Source: Hypericibacter terrae
Lineage (GTDB): Bacteria > Pseudomonadota > Alphaproteobacteria > Dongiales > Dongiaceae
Length of the DNA stretch: 64,000 nucleotides
Direction: 5' to 3'
NCBI RefSeq assembly: GCF_008728855.1
Contig: NZ_CP042906.1
Coordinates: 5,485,001 to 5,549,000 of the forward strand
Shown here in pieces: positions 48,291-57,085 of this stretch (positions are counted from its first letter, which is position 1; every line of letters begins with the position of its first letter). The notes beneath the pieces are model-generated. The model did not search any database. It was not told where the DNA came from and saw nothing but the letters and a program-made list of their open reading frames with translations. The position numbers and the translations under genes are program-made.

Positions 48291-49424
48291 CTAGAAGAAC
48301 ACCGCGAGCACGCCGGTGAAGCTGCGGATGCGGTTGTAGCAAATCTCGGCGGAGCCGAAGAATCCGATCACCGGCACCGCCCCCAGGCTGCCGCCGATGA
48401 TGCCGAACTCCTCCTCCGCCGAGCCGAACAATTGCGGGCCGCGCCGCGTGCAGGAGAAATAGACGGCCCCCTTCGCGGTTCTCTGCCCTTGCGGAACGAC
48501 GCGGGCCAGCATGGCGCGCAGATCGGCCTCGGCCGCTTCGCGCGAGAGCCGCATGAAGGAGAGGTTGGCGCCGATCTGCACCGTCCGGTCGAGCGCCAGC
48601 CAGCCGCGATCGGGATCGGCGCCGAGGATGCCATGGGCCATCAGGCTGGTGCCGGTGCCGATATGATCTTCGAGCCCGACATAGCAATCCCAGCCGATCC
48701 GTTCGAGGCTGGCCTCCGAATGGGGCGCCAGCTCTTCCTTCAGCACGGCCAGCGCCGGGCGGCCATCCACCTCCGTCAGCAGATTGCGCGCCGCGCCGGT
48801 GACCCGGTGCGGCGGGCCGATGGGCGCGCAACTCTGGGTGAGGCCGGTCGCCGCCCCCACGCCGGCCGCGAAGAGCACGCCGGAGAAACCGCCTTCGACC
48901 ACGCGCTGCGCCACTTGCGGGAAGATCCCGGCGCGCGAGGAGGTCATGCCGCCCACCAGGAAGCTGCCGGTCACCTCGGCCAGATCGGTGACGATCGAGG
49001 GCGCCAGGGGATTGCGGGGATCGCCATGAACGATGCCGAGCAGGGGGTGAGCGCGGGCCAGCCAATCCCCATATTCACGGCGGAAGGCACCGAAGGCGCC
49101 ATGAACCGGTTCGAATACGCGGAAACTGTCGGGCGGCAGACGCCCCACCATGGCCACCAGGGCCGGCTGGTCGAAATGACCGACCGCAGCCTCGCCCGCG
49201 AGCTTGGCCCCGATGCCGATCCCGACGGTGCCGACCCAATCGGCGATGCCGGTCGATTGCCGAAGTTCGGTCAGAATCTCGCCCAGATGTCGTGCCAGAT
49301 AGTCGGTGGCGTAAAGCAGCCCGATATTGTCGCCATGAGCCGCCACGTCCAGCCGTTCCGAGATCTGAGCGACCAACGACCTCCAATCGCCCCCGGCTGC
49401 ATGTGCGGCACGAAAGACCGCCAT
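48291..49424 (-). CDS. FIST domain protein
   Basis: A 377-aa cytoplasmic sensor-type protein with FIST_N and FIST_C domains. Segments SFLVGGMTSSRAGIFPQ, GFSGVLFAAGVGAATGLTQSC and the C-terminal GAVYFSCTRRGPQLFG, ELFG-like EEFGIIGGSLGAVPVIGFFGSAEI are typical. FIST proteins usually partner with signalling proteins, but none is adjacent. ATG 49424 has GAGGGG nine bases upstream and is preferred to ATG 49433. Confidence 0.9.
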   Translation of the reverse strand: MAVFRAAHAAGGDWRSLVAQISERLDVAAHGDNIGLLYATDYLARHLGEILTELRQSTGIADWVGTVGIGIGAKLAGEAAVGHFDQPALVAMVGRLPPDSFRVFEPVHGAFGAFRREYGDWLARAHPLLGIVHGDPRNPLAPSIVTDLAEVTGSFLVGGMTSSRAGIFPQVAQRVVEGGFSGVLFAAGVGAATGLTQSCAPIGPPHRVTGAARNLLTEVDGRPALAVLKEELAPHSEASLERIGWDCYVGLEDHIGTGTSLMAHGILGADPDRGWLALDRTVQIGANLSFMRLSREAAEADLRAMLARVVPQGQRTAKGAVYFSCTRRGPQLFGSAEEEFGIIGGSLGAVPVIGFFGSAEICYNRIRSFTGVLAVFF

Positions 49425-49451
49425 CGCTTGCATCCCCTCGCCTGCGTCGTC

Positions 49452-50174
49452 TCAGCCCGAATCGCTTTCCTTGCGCGCCTTGATGAGCGCGATGACTTCG
49501 GGCGCTATGCGTTTCACGATCGTCGCCACCCCGGCGGCGTTCGGATGAATGCCATCGCTTTGGTTGAGCGCCGGATCGCCGGCGACACCGTCGAGATAGA
49601 AAGGAACCAGCGGCACCTGGAACTGGCGCGCCAGATCCTCATAGAGCGGATCGAACGCCGCGACATAGTCGGCGCCCAGATTGCGCGGCGCCTTCATGCC
49701 GATCAGCAACGTCGGGATCCGGTCTTGCGCCAGGCGCGTCAACATCGCGGCGATGTTCTCGCGCGTCGCCGCCGGATCGAGACCGCGCAGGCCGTCATTC
49801 GCACCGAACTCGAGCAGCACCAGGTCCGGCTTGTCGGCGAGCGTCCAGTCGAGCCGCGCGAGACCGCCGGCCGAGGTGTCGCCCGCGACGCCGCCATTGA
49901 TGAGCTTCACATTCTCGCCCGCCGCGATCAGCGCGCGTTCGAGCTGCGAGGGAAAGCTGTCCGCATCGGGCAGGCCATAACCCGAGGTCAGGCTGTCGCC
50001 GAACGCCAGGATCCGCAGGGGTTCTGCAGCCATTACGGGCAGCGCGAGCGAGCCGAGCGCCGATGACAAGATCAGCGCAAAGAAAGCACGTCGCGCAAAA
50101 TGAGGGGGGTCCCGACGGCCACCCTCGTAAGGACGACCATGACCGGCGTCGACAACAGCGGAAGCGGAACCCAT
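49452..50174 (-). CDS. tesA: Arylesterase / lysophospholipase TesA-like
   Basis: Periplasmic SGNH hydrolase, 240 aa. A signal peptide (about residues 28-48, ending VMAAEP) precedes block I ILAFGDSLTSGYG, block III LLEFGANDGLRG and block V SDGIHPNAAG. It acts on esters, thioesters or lysolipids. The start is uncertain: ATG 50174 overlaps the divergent ATPase start. The tesA-ybbA-ybbP arrangement is the same as in E. coli. Confidence 0.88.
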   Translation of the reverse strand: MGSASAVVDAGHGRPYEGGRRDPPHFARRAFFALILSSALGSLALPVMAAEPLRILAFGDSLTSGYGLPDADSFPSQLERALIAAGENVKLINGGVAGDTSAGGLARLDWTLADKPDLVLLEFGANDGLRGLDPAATRENIAAMLTRLAQDRIPTLLIGMKAPRNLGADYVAAFDPLYEDLARQFQVPLVPFYLDGVAGDPALNQSDGIHPNAAGVATIVKRIAPEVIALIKARKESDSG

Positions 50175-50862
50175 GATTCGACTGGAAGCCATTGAGCTAA
50201 GTTTGGGTAGCCAGGAGCGAAAGGTCAACGTATTGCGCGGCCTCGATCTCGCGGTGGCGGCGGGCGAGACGATTGCCGTGGAAGGGCCTTCCGGATCAGG
50301 AAAAACCAGCATGCTGATGGTGATTGCCGGGTTGGAGCGACCCACCGGCGGCCGGGTGCGGGTGGACGATGTCGAGCTTGGGCCCCTTAACGAAGATGCC
50401 CTCGCCCGCTTCCGACGCGACCGCGTCGGCATCGTGTTCCAGGGGTTCCATCTCATCGCGACCATGACCGCATTGGAAAATGTCGCGGTGCCGCTGGAGC
50501 TTGCGGGACGTGCCGACGCTTTCGTGCGCGCCCGCGAGGAACTGACCGCTGTCGGGCTCGGACGGCGCCTGTCGCATTACCCGGGGGAGTTGTCCGGTGG
50601 CGAACAGCAGCGGGTCGCGTTGGCCCGCGCTTTCGCCTGCGAACCTCGGTTACTTTTAGCGGATGAACCCAGCGGCAATCTCGATCCGGATACTGGACAT
50701 GCGGTGATGGATCTCATGTTCGCCGAGGTCGCGCGGCGCGGCACCACCCTCCTTCTCATCACGCACGATCCCGCCCTGGCCTTGCGTTGCGGGCGGCGAT
50801 TGAGACTGGTCGAAGGCCGGCTGATCGACGGACCGGCCCTGGGTAGCATGACTCATGGTTGA
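50173..50862 (+). CDS. ybbA: ABC transporter ATP-binding protein YbbA-like
   Basis: LolD/MacB-type ATPase of 229 aa. Walker A GPSGSGKTS, Q-loop FQGFHLI, signature LSGGEQQRVALARAF, Walker B LLADEPSGNLDPDTG. It pairs with the large permease whose start overlaps its last eight bases. The E. coli counterpart is linked to TesA, suggesting a role in envelope lipid or ester handling (inference). Confidence 0.9.
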   Translation: MIRLEAIELSLGSQERKVNVLRGLDLAVAAGETIAVEGPSGSGKTSMLMVIAGLERPTGGRVRVDDVELGPLNEDALARFRRDRVGIVFQGFHLIATMTALENVAVPLELAGRADAFVRAREELTAVGLGRRLSHYPGELSGGEQQRVALARAFACEPRLLLADEPSGNLDPDTGHAVMDLMFAEVARRGTTLLLITHDPALALRCGRRLRLVEGRLIDGPALGSMTHG

Positions 50863-53419
50863 TAGCCTGGTCTTGTCCGCACGCGCCAGCCGGGGGCCCC
50901 AGCTGCTGGCGCTGCGTTTCGCCTGGCGCGAGCTTCGGGGCGGGATCGCCGGCTTTCGCCTGTTCCTGGCCTGCCTGGCGCTGGGTGTGGCGATCGTCGC
51001 GGCCGTGGGCTCGCTCGCGGCGAGTCTCGAAGCGGGCATCGCGGCCGATGCCACGCGTCTCCTCGGCGGCGATCTTGAATTGCGGCGCGTCTATCGTCCG
51101 CTCGAGCCCGACACGCTTTCCTTCCTCCAGGCGCGCGGCCTGACCTCTACCCTGGTCGAGACGCGCAGCATGGTGCGGCCCGTCACCGGCGACGCGGCGC
51201 CGCTGCTGGTCGAGCTCAAGGCGGTCGATGCGCCCTATCCTCTCGTGGGACAGGTCGATCTCGATCCGCCGCAACAACTCGCCGAGGCCCTGGCCTCGCA
51301 TGACGGTGCGCGCGGTGCCGTGGCCGATCCGGCGCTGTTCGATCGCCTCGGCGTCCATATCGGCGATCGCATCAAGCTCGGCGCCGAGGAATTCATCCTG
51401 ACAGCCCATCTCGTTACCGAGCCCGATCGCGGCGCCACCGTCTTCTCGCTCGGGCCCCGCCTGATGATCGCCGAGGACGCGTTGCCGGCGACGGACCTGC
51501 TGGTGCCGGGCAGCCTGGTTTATTACGAGACGCGCCTGTCGCTGCCGCCGACGGCCACGGAAAGACCGGACGCGCTTGCCAAGGCGGTGCGCGCCGAATT
51601 TCCCAATTCGGATTTCCGCGTGCGCACGCCGAGCGATGCCGGCCCCGGCATCAAGAGCTTCGCGCGACGTGCCGCGCTTTTTCTCAATTTCGTGGGCCTG
51701 GCCGCCCTTCTCATCGGCGGCGTGGGTGTCGCCAATGCGGTCGGCGCCTATCTCGAAGGCAAGCGCACGACCATCGCGACCCTGAAATGCCTGGGCGCCA
51801 GCGCAGGCCTGATCGCAAGGCTCTATCTGGCGCTGGTGCTGGGCCTGGCCGCGGGCGGCGTCTTCATCGGCTTGATGGTGGGTGCCGCCGCCCCCTATAT
51901 CGCGGCGCCGTTCCTCGCCGCCCATTTCAGCGTGCCGTTCCGTGCCGCGATCCATGCGCTGCCCCTGGCGGAAGCGGCGGCCCTGGGCCTGCTCGCGGCC
52001 CTCGCCTTCGCCTTCCTCCCCCTGGCCCGCGCGCGCAGGGTGCCGGCAGCCGATCTCTTCCGTGCCACCGCGCCGCGCTCGATCGATCTGCGCGACCGGC
52101 TGCTGCTGGGCGGCATCTGTCTCGTCCTCGCCGGTTTCACCGTGCTGGTCTCGGCCGACAAGCTGCTGGCGTTGGGCTTTGTGGTCGCGGCCGCGCTCTG
52201 TTATCTGCTGTTTCGCGTCCTGGCCCAGGCGCTGGGACGGCTGGCGCAGTATCTGGCACGCCGCCAGAAAGGCCATCCGGCCTTGCGTCTGGCGCTCGCC
52301 AATCTGGCGCGGCCCGGTGCGCCCACCACGAGCGTGGTGCTGTCGCTGGGGTTGGGCTTGACAGTGCTGGTCGTGGTGGTGCTGGCGCAGGGCAGCCTGC
52401 ACCGGCAGATCGCCCAGACCTTGCCGGCGGTGGCACCCGCCTTCTATTTCATCGATATCCAGAACGATCAGGCCGAGCCCCTCCGCGCCACGGTGGGCCG
52501 CACGCCGGGCCTCACCGCCTTCCGCGAGGTGCCGATGCTGCGCGGACGCATCGCCGCGGTGAACGGCACGCCGGCCGATCAGCTGACGGTGCCGAAGGAC
52601 CAGCAGTGGGTGCTGCAGGGCGACCGCGGCCTCACCTGGTCCGACAGTCTGCCGGAGGGCAGCCGCCTGACCGCGGGCCACTGGTGGCCGGCCGACTATC
52701 AGGGCCCGCCGCTGGTCTCCTTCGAGGAGGAAGCGGCCGCGGCCCTGGGCCTCGAGCCCGGCGACCATGTCACCATCAGCGTGCTGGGCCGCGAGATCAC
52801 GGCCGAGGTCGCCAGCATCCGCGCCATCCGCTGGACCGATCTCACCATCAATTTCGTGATGGTGTTCTCGCCGGGCAGCTTCGCCGGCGCGCCCGCCACC
52901 TGGCTCGCCACCGCGAGCCTGCCGCCCGAAAGCGAAGCGGCGCTGGCCCATGCGGTGGCGGCGCAGTTCCCGAATGTCTCGACCATCCGGGTCAAGGATG
53001 CGCTGGCCGCGGTCGACGGGATCTTGAGCGCCGTCGGCGCCGCCATCACCGCGACCGCCGGGCTGGCGCTGGCCTCCGGCCTCCTGGTTCTGGCGAGCGC
53101 CGTGCTGGCGGAGGAGCGGCGCCGGATCTATGAGGCGGTCGTGCTCAAGGTGCTGGGCGCCACGCGGCGCGATCTCGCCCGCGCCTTCCTGCTGGAGCAG
53201 GGCTTGCTGGGGCTGGTCACCGGATTGCTCGCGATCCTGCTGGGCTCGATCGCCTCCTGGGTCCTCGTGACCTATGGCATGGAGAACGAGTGGAGCTTCT
53301 CGGGCCCCACCGTCTTTGCGATCGCGCTGGGCGGTGCCGCGCTGGCGCTGCTGATCGGACTGGGCGGCACCTGGCGCGCGCTCTCCACGCCGGCAGCACC
53401 GCATCTGCGCAACGAGTGA
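50855..53419 (+). CDS. ybbP: ABC transporter permease YbbP-like
   Basis: An 854-aa FtsX-type permease. One N-terminal helix (FLACLALGVAIVAAVGSLAAS), a large periplasmic domain, three to four central helices (from LFLNFVGLAALLIGGVGVANAV), a second periplasmic domain and a C-terminal helix group (LALASGLLVLASAVLAEERRR; EAVVLKVLGATRRDL) match YbbP with two FtsX domains. Stop lies 14 bp from the convergent murJ stop. Confidence 0.9.
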   Translation: MVDSLVLSARASRGPQLLALRFAWRELRGGIAGFRLFLACLALGVAIVAAVGSLAASLEAGIAADATRLLGGDLELRRVYRPLEPDTLSFLQARGLTSTLVETRSMVRPVTGDAAPLLVELKAVDAPYPLVGQVDLDPPQQLAEALASHDGARGAVADPALFDRLGVHIGDRIKLGAEEFILTAHLVTEPDRGATVFSLGPRLMIAEDALPATDLLVPGSLVYYETRLSLPPTATERPDALAKAVRAEFPNSDFRVRTPSDAGPGIKSFARRAALFLNFVGLAALLIGGVGVANAVGAYLEGKRTTIATLKCLGASAGLIARLYLALVLGLAAGGVFIGLMVGAAAPYIAAPFLAAHFSVPFRAAIHALPLAEAAALGLLAALAFAFLPLARARRVPAADLFRATAPRSIDLRDRLLLGGICLVLAGFTVLVSADKLLALGFVVAAALCYLLFRVLAQALGRLAQYLARRQKGHPALRLALANLARPGAPTTSVVLSLGLGLTVLVVVVLAQGSLHRQIAQTLPAVAPAFYFIDIQNDQAEPLRATVGRTPGLTAFREVPMLRGRIAAVNGTPADQLTVPKDQQWVLQGDRGLTWSDSLPEGSRLTAGHWWPADYQGPPLVSFEEEAAAALGLEPGDHVTISVLGREITAEVASIRAIRWTDLTINFVMVFSPGSFAGAPATWLATASLPPESEAALAHAVAAQFPNVSTIRVKDALAAVDGILSAVGAAITATAGLALASGLLVLASAVLAEERRRIYEAVVLKVLGATRRDLARAFLLEQGLLGLVTGLLAILLGSIASWVLVTYGMENEWSFSGPTVFAIALGGAALALLIGLGGTWRALSTPAAPHLRNE

Positions 53420-53432
53420 GCCCCGCGCCGGA

Positions 53433-55037
53433 TCAGGCCTCGCCGCCGGCGTCCCTGTCGGGCGTTGCCGGTGCGGCGACAGCAGGCGTTGTGCCCTTCT
53501 TGCGCGAGAGCGCCTTGGAGAAATCGGAACGGGCGAAGGCGCCGAACAACAGGCCCAGCCCGGCATAGGCGACGAGCCCGACCGTCACCAGCACCACCAG
53601 CATGATCAGCCTCAGCCAGCCGCCGGCGGCGATGAAGGGGTCGATCGCCCAGGTCGTCCCCAGCAGGATCGCCGTCATCCCGAGGCTGGCGAGGAAGATG
53701 CGCGGCAGGCGGCGTTTCAGCCGCGCGTCCATCACGAAATGCTCGAGCCGGAAGAGCTTCGCGCCGAGAAGCGTGGCGTTGAGCGTCGTCGCCAGGGTGG
53801 TGGCGATCGGAATGCCGATGAAGCCGATGGTCTGCGACAGCCCGACGCTGAGCGCCACATTGGCCGCGACCGCGATCAGCGCGACGCGGAAGGGCGTGGT
53901 GGTGTCCTCGCGCGCGAAGAAGCAGGGGGCGAAGGCCTTGACCAGGGCGAAGGCCGGCAGGCCGGCGGCGAAGGCGGCGAGCGCCCAGGCCGAGGCGTGG
54001 CTGGCCTCGGCATCGAAGGCCCCGCGCTCGAACAGCGTGGTCATGATCGCGACCGGGATGGCCAGCAGCGCCATCGTCGCCGGAATGATCAGCGTCATCG
54101 AGAATTCGACGCAGCGATTGAGATTATGCATCGCGACGTCATGCCGGCCGGCGCGCAAGGAGCGCGTGAGCGTCGGCAGCAGCACCACGCCGACGGCGGC
54201 ACCGATGATGCCCAGCGGCAGCTGGAACACGCGGTCGGCGTAATAGAGATAGGAGACGGCCGCCGGGAAGCTGGTGGCGATGATGGTGCCGACCACGATG
54301 TTGATCTGGGTGACGCCGCCCGAGAGCAGCCCCGGCACCATCAGCTTCAAGAGCCGTTTGATCTCGGGATCGATGCGCGGCATCGGCAGCGACAGCACCA
54401 TGCCGGCGCGGTTGCAGGAGAAGACCAGCCAGATGAACTGGCAGAGGCCCGAGGCCGCGACCGACCAGGCCAGCACCAGGCCCGGGCGTCCGGTGAAGGG
54501 CACCACGAAGATGAGAGCGCCTGCCATCACCACGTTCAGCAGGATGGGGGCGGCCGCCGGCGCGCCGAAGCGATGGAGCGAGTTGAGGATGCCGCCCTGG
54601 AGCGCCGTCAGGGACATGAACAGGAGATAGGGGAAGGTCACTTGCGTGAACTGCACCGCATAGCCGAACTTGACCGGATCCTCGGTGAACCCCGGCGCGA
54701 TGATCCACATCAGCCAGGGCATCGCGAACTGCGCGCCGATGGTGAAGAGCAGCAGCCAGAACAGCAGGACCGACATCACGCGCTCGGCGAAGGCCTTGGC
54801 CGCGGCCGGCCCCTGCTGCTCGAGCCGGCCGGCGAACATCGGCACGAAGGCCGCGTTGAAGGCGCCCTCGGCGAACATCTGGCGGAACAGGTTGGGGAAG
54901 CGCATCGCCACGAAGAAGGCGTCGGCGATGGGCCCGGTGCCCAGCGCATGGGCGATCAGGATGTCGCGCAGGAAGCCGCCCGCGCGGCTGACGCCGGTGA
55001 GAGAGCCGACTTTGACGATCGAGCCGATCAGCGCCAT
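53433..55037 (-). CDS. murJ: Lipid II flippase MurJ
   Basis: Polytopic MOP-superfamily protein of 534 aa that flips lipid II. The start GSIVKVGSLTGVSRAGGFLRDILIA, the segment FFVAMRFPNLFRQMFAEGAFNAAFVPMF (conserved arginines) and about 14 helices are visible. In many alphaproteobacteria murJ directly follows glnD; here a 2-kb insert on the opposite strand separates them. Confidence 0.96.
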   Translation of the reverse strand: MALIGSIVKVGSLTGVSRAGGFLRDILIAHALGTGPIADAFFVAMRFPNLFRQMFAEGAFNAAFVPMFAGRLEQQGPAAAKAFAERVMSVLLFWLLLFTIGAQFAMPWLMWIIAPGFTEDPVKFGYAVQFTQVTFPYLLFMSLTALQGGILNSLHRFGAPAAAPILLNVVMAGALIFVVPFTGRPGLVLAWSVAASGLCQFIWLVFSCNRAGMVLSLPMPRIDPEIKRLLKLMVPGLLSGGVTQINIVVGTIIATSFPAAVSYLYYADRVFQLPLGIIGAAVGVVLLPTLTRSLRAGRHDVAMHNLNRCVEFSMTLIIPATMALLAIPVAIMTTLFERGAFDAEASHASAWALAAFAAGLPAFALVKAFAPCFFAREDTTTPFRVALIAVAANVALSVGLSQTIGFIGIPIATTLATTLNATLLGAKLFRLEHFVMDARLKRRLPRIFLASLGMTAILLGTTWAIDPFIAAGGWLRLIMLVVLVTVGLVAYAGLGLLFGAFARSDFSKALSRKKGTTPAVAAPATPDRDAGGEA

Positions 55038-55133
55038 AGGAAAACCGCGGCGCCCAAGCTCTCAGGAAACGCTATTGTTCCCTTGAGGAGTCGGAGTTCT
55101 GCAGAGTCCTCGCGCTTTGGCGGGAAACTCGAC

Positions 55134-55325
55134 TTACTTTTGATCTGGTGGCTCGCTGTCTTGTGTACGCAACCTATGGTCTGTACCGAGTCGCGCCGAT
55201 TTTGGCGCTTCCTCTACGGGCAACTTCTCCCGCCTTAACCCTCGGTCCCAGCCATTTACATCCTGTACGGCCGCGTCCAGCTCTTCGCGTAACCAGCTAT
55301 ATTTGTTGGTATTGCTTTGAGCCAT
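55134..55325 (-). CDS. Small hypothetical protein
   Basis: A possible 63-aa protein beginning MAQSNTNKYSWLREELDAAV and rich in charged residues. The helical stretch WLREELDAAVQDVNGWDRGLR looks protein-like, and GAGAG lies about eight bases before the ATG. No family is recognised, and the opposite frame is also open, so coding is uncertain. It points toward murJ. Confidence 0.4.
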   Translation of the reverse strand: MAQSNTNKYSWLREELDAAVQDVNGWDRGLRREKLPVEEAPKSARLGTDHRLRTQDSEPPDQK

Positions 55326-55385
55326 CGCCAGTCTCTCTATCTAAGGATGCATAAGCAACGACTCGATACCACGTTTTCGATCGCG

Positions 55386-55414
55386 TTGACAGATTCCCCT
55401 TTCCAGGAAACAAT
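55386..55414 (+). promoter_or_regulatory. Candidate sigma70 promoter before the deaminase
   Basis: TTGACA (55386-55391) is a perfect -35 box, with AACAAT (55409-55414) at 17-bp spacing as a weaker -10. Transcription would begin just before or within the hairpin at 55423. A second exact TTGACA at 55445-55450 has no good -10 at normal spacing. Confidence 0.35.
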
Positions 55415-55422
55415 GATTCTGA

Positions 55423-55446
55423 GGCGATTCTTTCGCCCATTTTTTT
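55423..55446 (+). terminator. Intrinsic terminator-like hairpin upstream of the deaminase gene
   Basis: GGCGA-TTCTT-TCGCC (55423-55437) forms a 5-bp stem with a 5-base loop and is followed by CA and seven T (55440-55446). It ends 49 bases before the deaminase ATG on the same strand. It could end a small upstream RNA or attenuate read-through into the deaminase gene. Confidence 0.5.
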
Positions 55447-55495
55447 GACACAATTTACTATCTCAGGTTGAGTAACCATATTAAAGGAATCGGAT

Positions 55496-57064
55496 ATGGC
55501 TGAGATTAGCGAAACAAGTGAGTTTTTAACGCCATTGAAAGGCCAGGAACTGGTCTTCGGGCTCGTAGGCCCCATTGGTGCGGACCTAAAGCTCGTGGCA
55601 GAGGTTCTGAGCCAAGAACTTGCCAATGTTCGGTACGTCGCAAAGCGGATCAAAATTACCGACTGCTTTGAGTCTTTTGAGCATGATTTTCGTCTCGTTA
55701 GGCGGCCTCTGGAAGCTTACTACAAAAGCTATATCGATGCCGGCAATGAGCTCCGAAAAATCACTCAGCGACAAGATATCCTGGCACTCATGAGCATCGC
55801 TGCAATTCGGCGGGCCAGAAGCGAAATTACCGGCGATCGAAAAGTTCCTGCCTCTCGAACTGCCTACATCCTTCATCAGTTCAAACGACCGGAAGAGATT
55901 TCTGCACTGCGACGGGTGTACGGACCGTGCTTTGTGCAAATTTCCGCTCACTGTCCAAGAAGGCTCCGCGAACTCTCCTTAACCGACAAAATTTCAGAGT
56001 CATATTCGCACGAGAGACGCGGCGACTACTATCAAGCCAAGGCCGTTGAACTAATCGTCAGAGACGATGCCGAAGAAGAGATTACTTGTGGGCAGCGAGT
56101 CCGCGAAACGTTTCCGTTGGCCGACGTAGTTATCAACGCAAGTTCTCCGGAAACCGTAAGACAGACATGTAGGCGGTTCATCGAAGCATTCTTTGGGAAT
56201 TCCTTCATTACCCCAACACTGGACGAATACGGCGTCTATCTCGCTCGATCGGCCGCGCTGAGATCGGCTGATCTCTCAAGGCAAGTGGGGGTGGTGATTG
56301 CGAATGAAGGAGGCGACGTAGTCGCCGCAAGCTGCAATGAAGTGCCAAAGGCTTTCGGCGGGGCGTACTGGCCAGAAGATACCTTTGATTTACGGGACTT
56401 CAAGCTTGGCTATGACCCGAGTACAAAGGTAAAGCGCCAAATTCTCTCTGACGTCTTTCGACGATTGAAAGACGGTGGCTGGCTCAGCGATGGGCATTGC
56501 AATAAAGACGTGTCTGCACTTGTCGAAGAATCGCTCGATGGCAAATCCGGCTTGATGCACGATTCCTCTATAATGGACATCCTTGAGTTTGGTCGAGTCG
56601 TCCATGCTGAAATGCATGCTCTCAGTACTGCCGCAAGGAACGGTATTCCAGTAAAGGGCGCGACTCTCTTCACAACAACTTTTCCATGCCACATTTGCGC
56701 TAGGCACATAGTAGCCGCCGGCATTAAACGTGTTGTCTATGTTGAGCCTTATGCAAAGAGTCTGGCTGGCGAGCTGTATCCCGATTCCATCGAGATCGAA
56801 GGAGATAGTCGGGTTGCCGGCCCAAAGGTCTCCTTCGAGCAGTTCAAGGGAATCGGATCTCAACGTTTCTACTCAATCTTCCAGAAACGGCAACGTAAGG
56901 ATCGCAGAGGGAATGTCATCGCGTGGAGCGCTCCCTCGGCGGAGGCGATTCCAGAGCTATTGGTTGCCGCTTATGTAAATATAGAGTCGGCTGTCCTCAA
57001 ATCCTTGTCCGAGCACCTTGCACAAGTGAACTTGAAACTTCGAACACCTGATCTGGCGGCGTAG
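55496..57064 (+). CDS. Antiphage dCTP/dCMP deaminase (AvcD/DcdV-like)
   Basis: A 522-aa fusion protein. The N-terminal half is a P-loop kinase-like domain opening LVFGLVGPIGADLKLV (residues 19-34), a Walker A-like loop without the usual lysine, as in AvcD/DcdV. The C-terminal half is a zinc-dependent deoxycytidylate deaminase: H370-A-E372 (VVHAEMHAL) and P-C398-x2-C401 (FPCHICARHI). In characterised members the enzyme depletes dCTP/dCMP on phage infection and is held inactive by an upstream small RNA. AAAGGA precedes the ATG. The gene is less GC-rich than the window and interrupts the glnD-murJ neighbourhood on the opposite strand. Family assignment is by motif and layout. Confidence 0.85.
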   Translation: MAEISETSEFLTPLKGQELVFGLVGPIGADLKLVAEVLSQELANVRYVAKRIKITDCFESFEHDFRLVRRPLEAYYKSYIDAGNELRKITQRQDILALMSIAAIRRARSEITGDRKVPASRTAYILHQFKRPEEISALRRVYGPCFVQISAHCPRRLRELSLTDKISESYSHERRGDYYQAKAVELIVRDDAEEEITCGQRVRETFPLADVVINASSPETVRQTCRRFIEAFFGNSFITPTLDEYGVYLARSAALRSADLSRQVGVVIANEGGDVVAASCNEVPKAFGGAYWPEDTFDLRDFKLGYDPSTKVKRQILSDVFRRLKDGGWLSDGHCNKDVSALVEESLDGKSGLMHDSSIMDILEFGRVVHAEMHALSTAARNGIPVKGATLFTTTFPCHICARHIVAAGIKRVVYVEPYAKSLAGELYPDSIEIEGDSRVAGPKVSFEQFKGIGSQRFYSIFQKRQRKDRRGNVIAWSAPSAEAIPELLVAAYVNIESAVLKSLSEHLAQVNLKLRTPDLAA

Positions 57065-57085
57065 GATTCCCTAAAGCCGCGTGCC

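Larger units (their letters stand above)
55038..55495. other. AT-richer leader region of the deaminase insert
   Basis: A 458-bp gap between murJ and the deaminase gene. It holds a small minus-strand ORF (55134-55325), a GCGCC-N6-GGCGC hairpin at 55193-55208, a promoter-like TTGACA at 55386, a terminator-like hairpin at 55423-55446 and a second TTGACA at 55445-55450. The murJ promoter must also lie here. Base composition is clearly less GC-rich than the flanks. Confidence 0.6.

Noticed and set aside
55148-55354. Plus-strand 68-codon frame in the deaminase leader
   Set aside because: No ribosome site and an unusual composition; the opposite-strand frame looks more protein-like.
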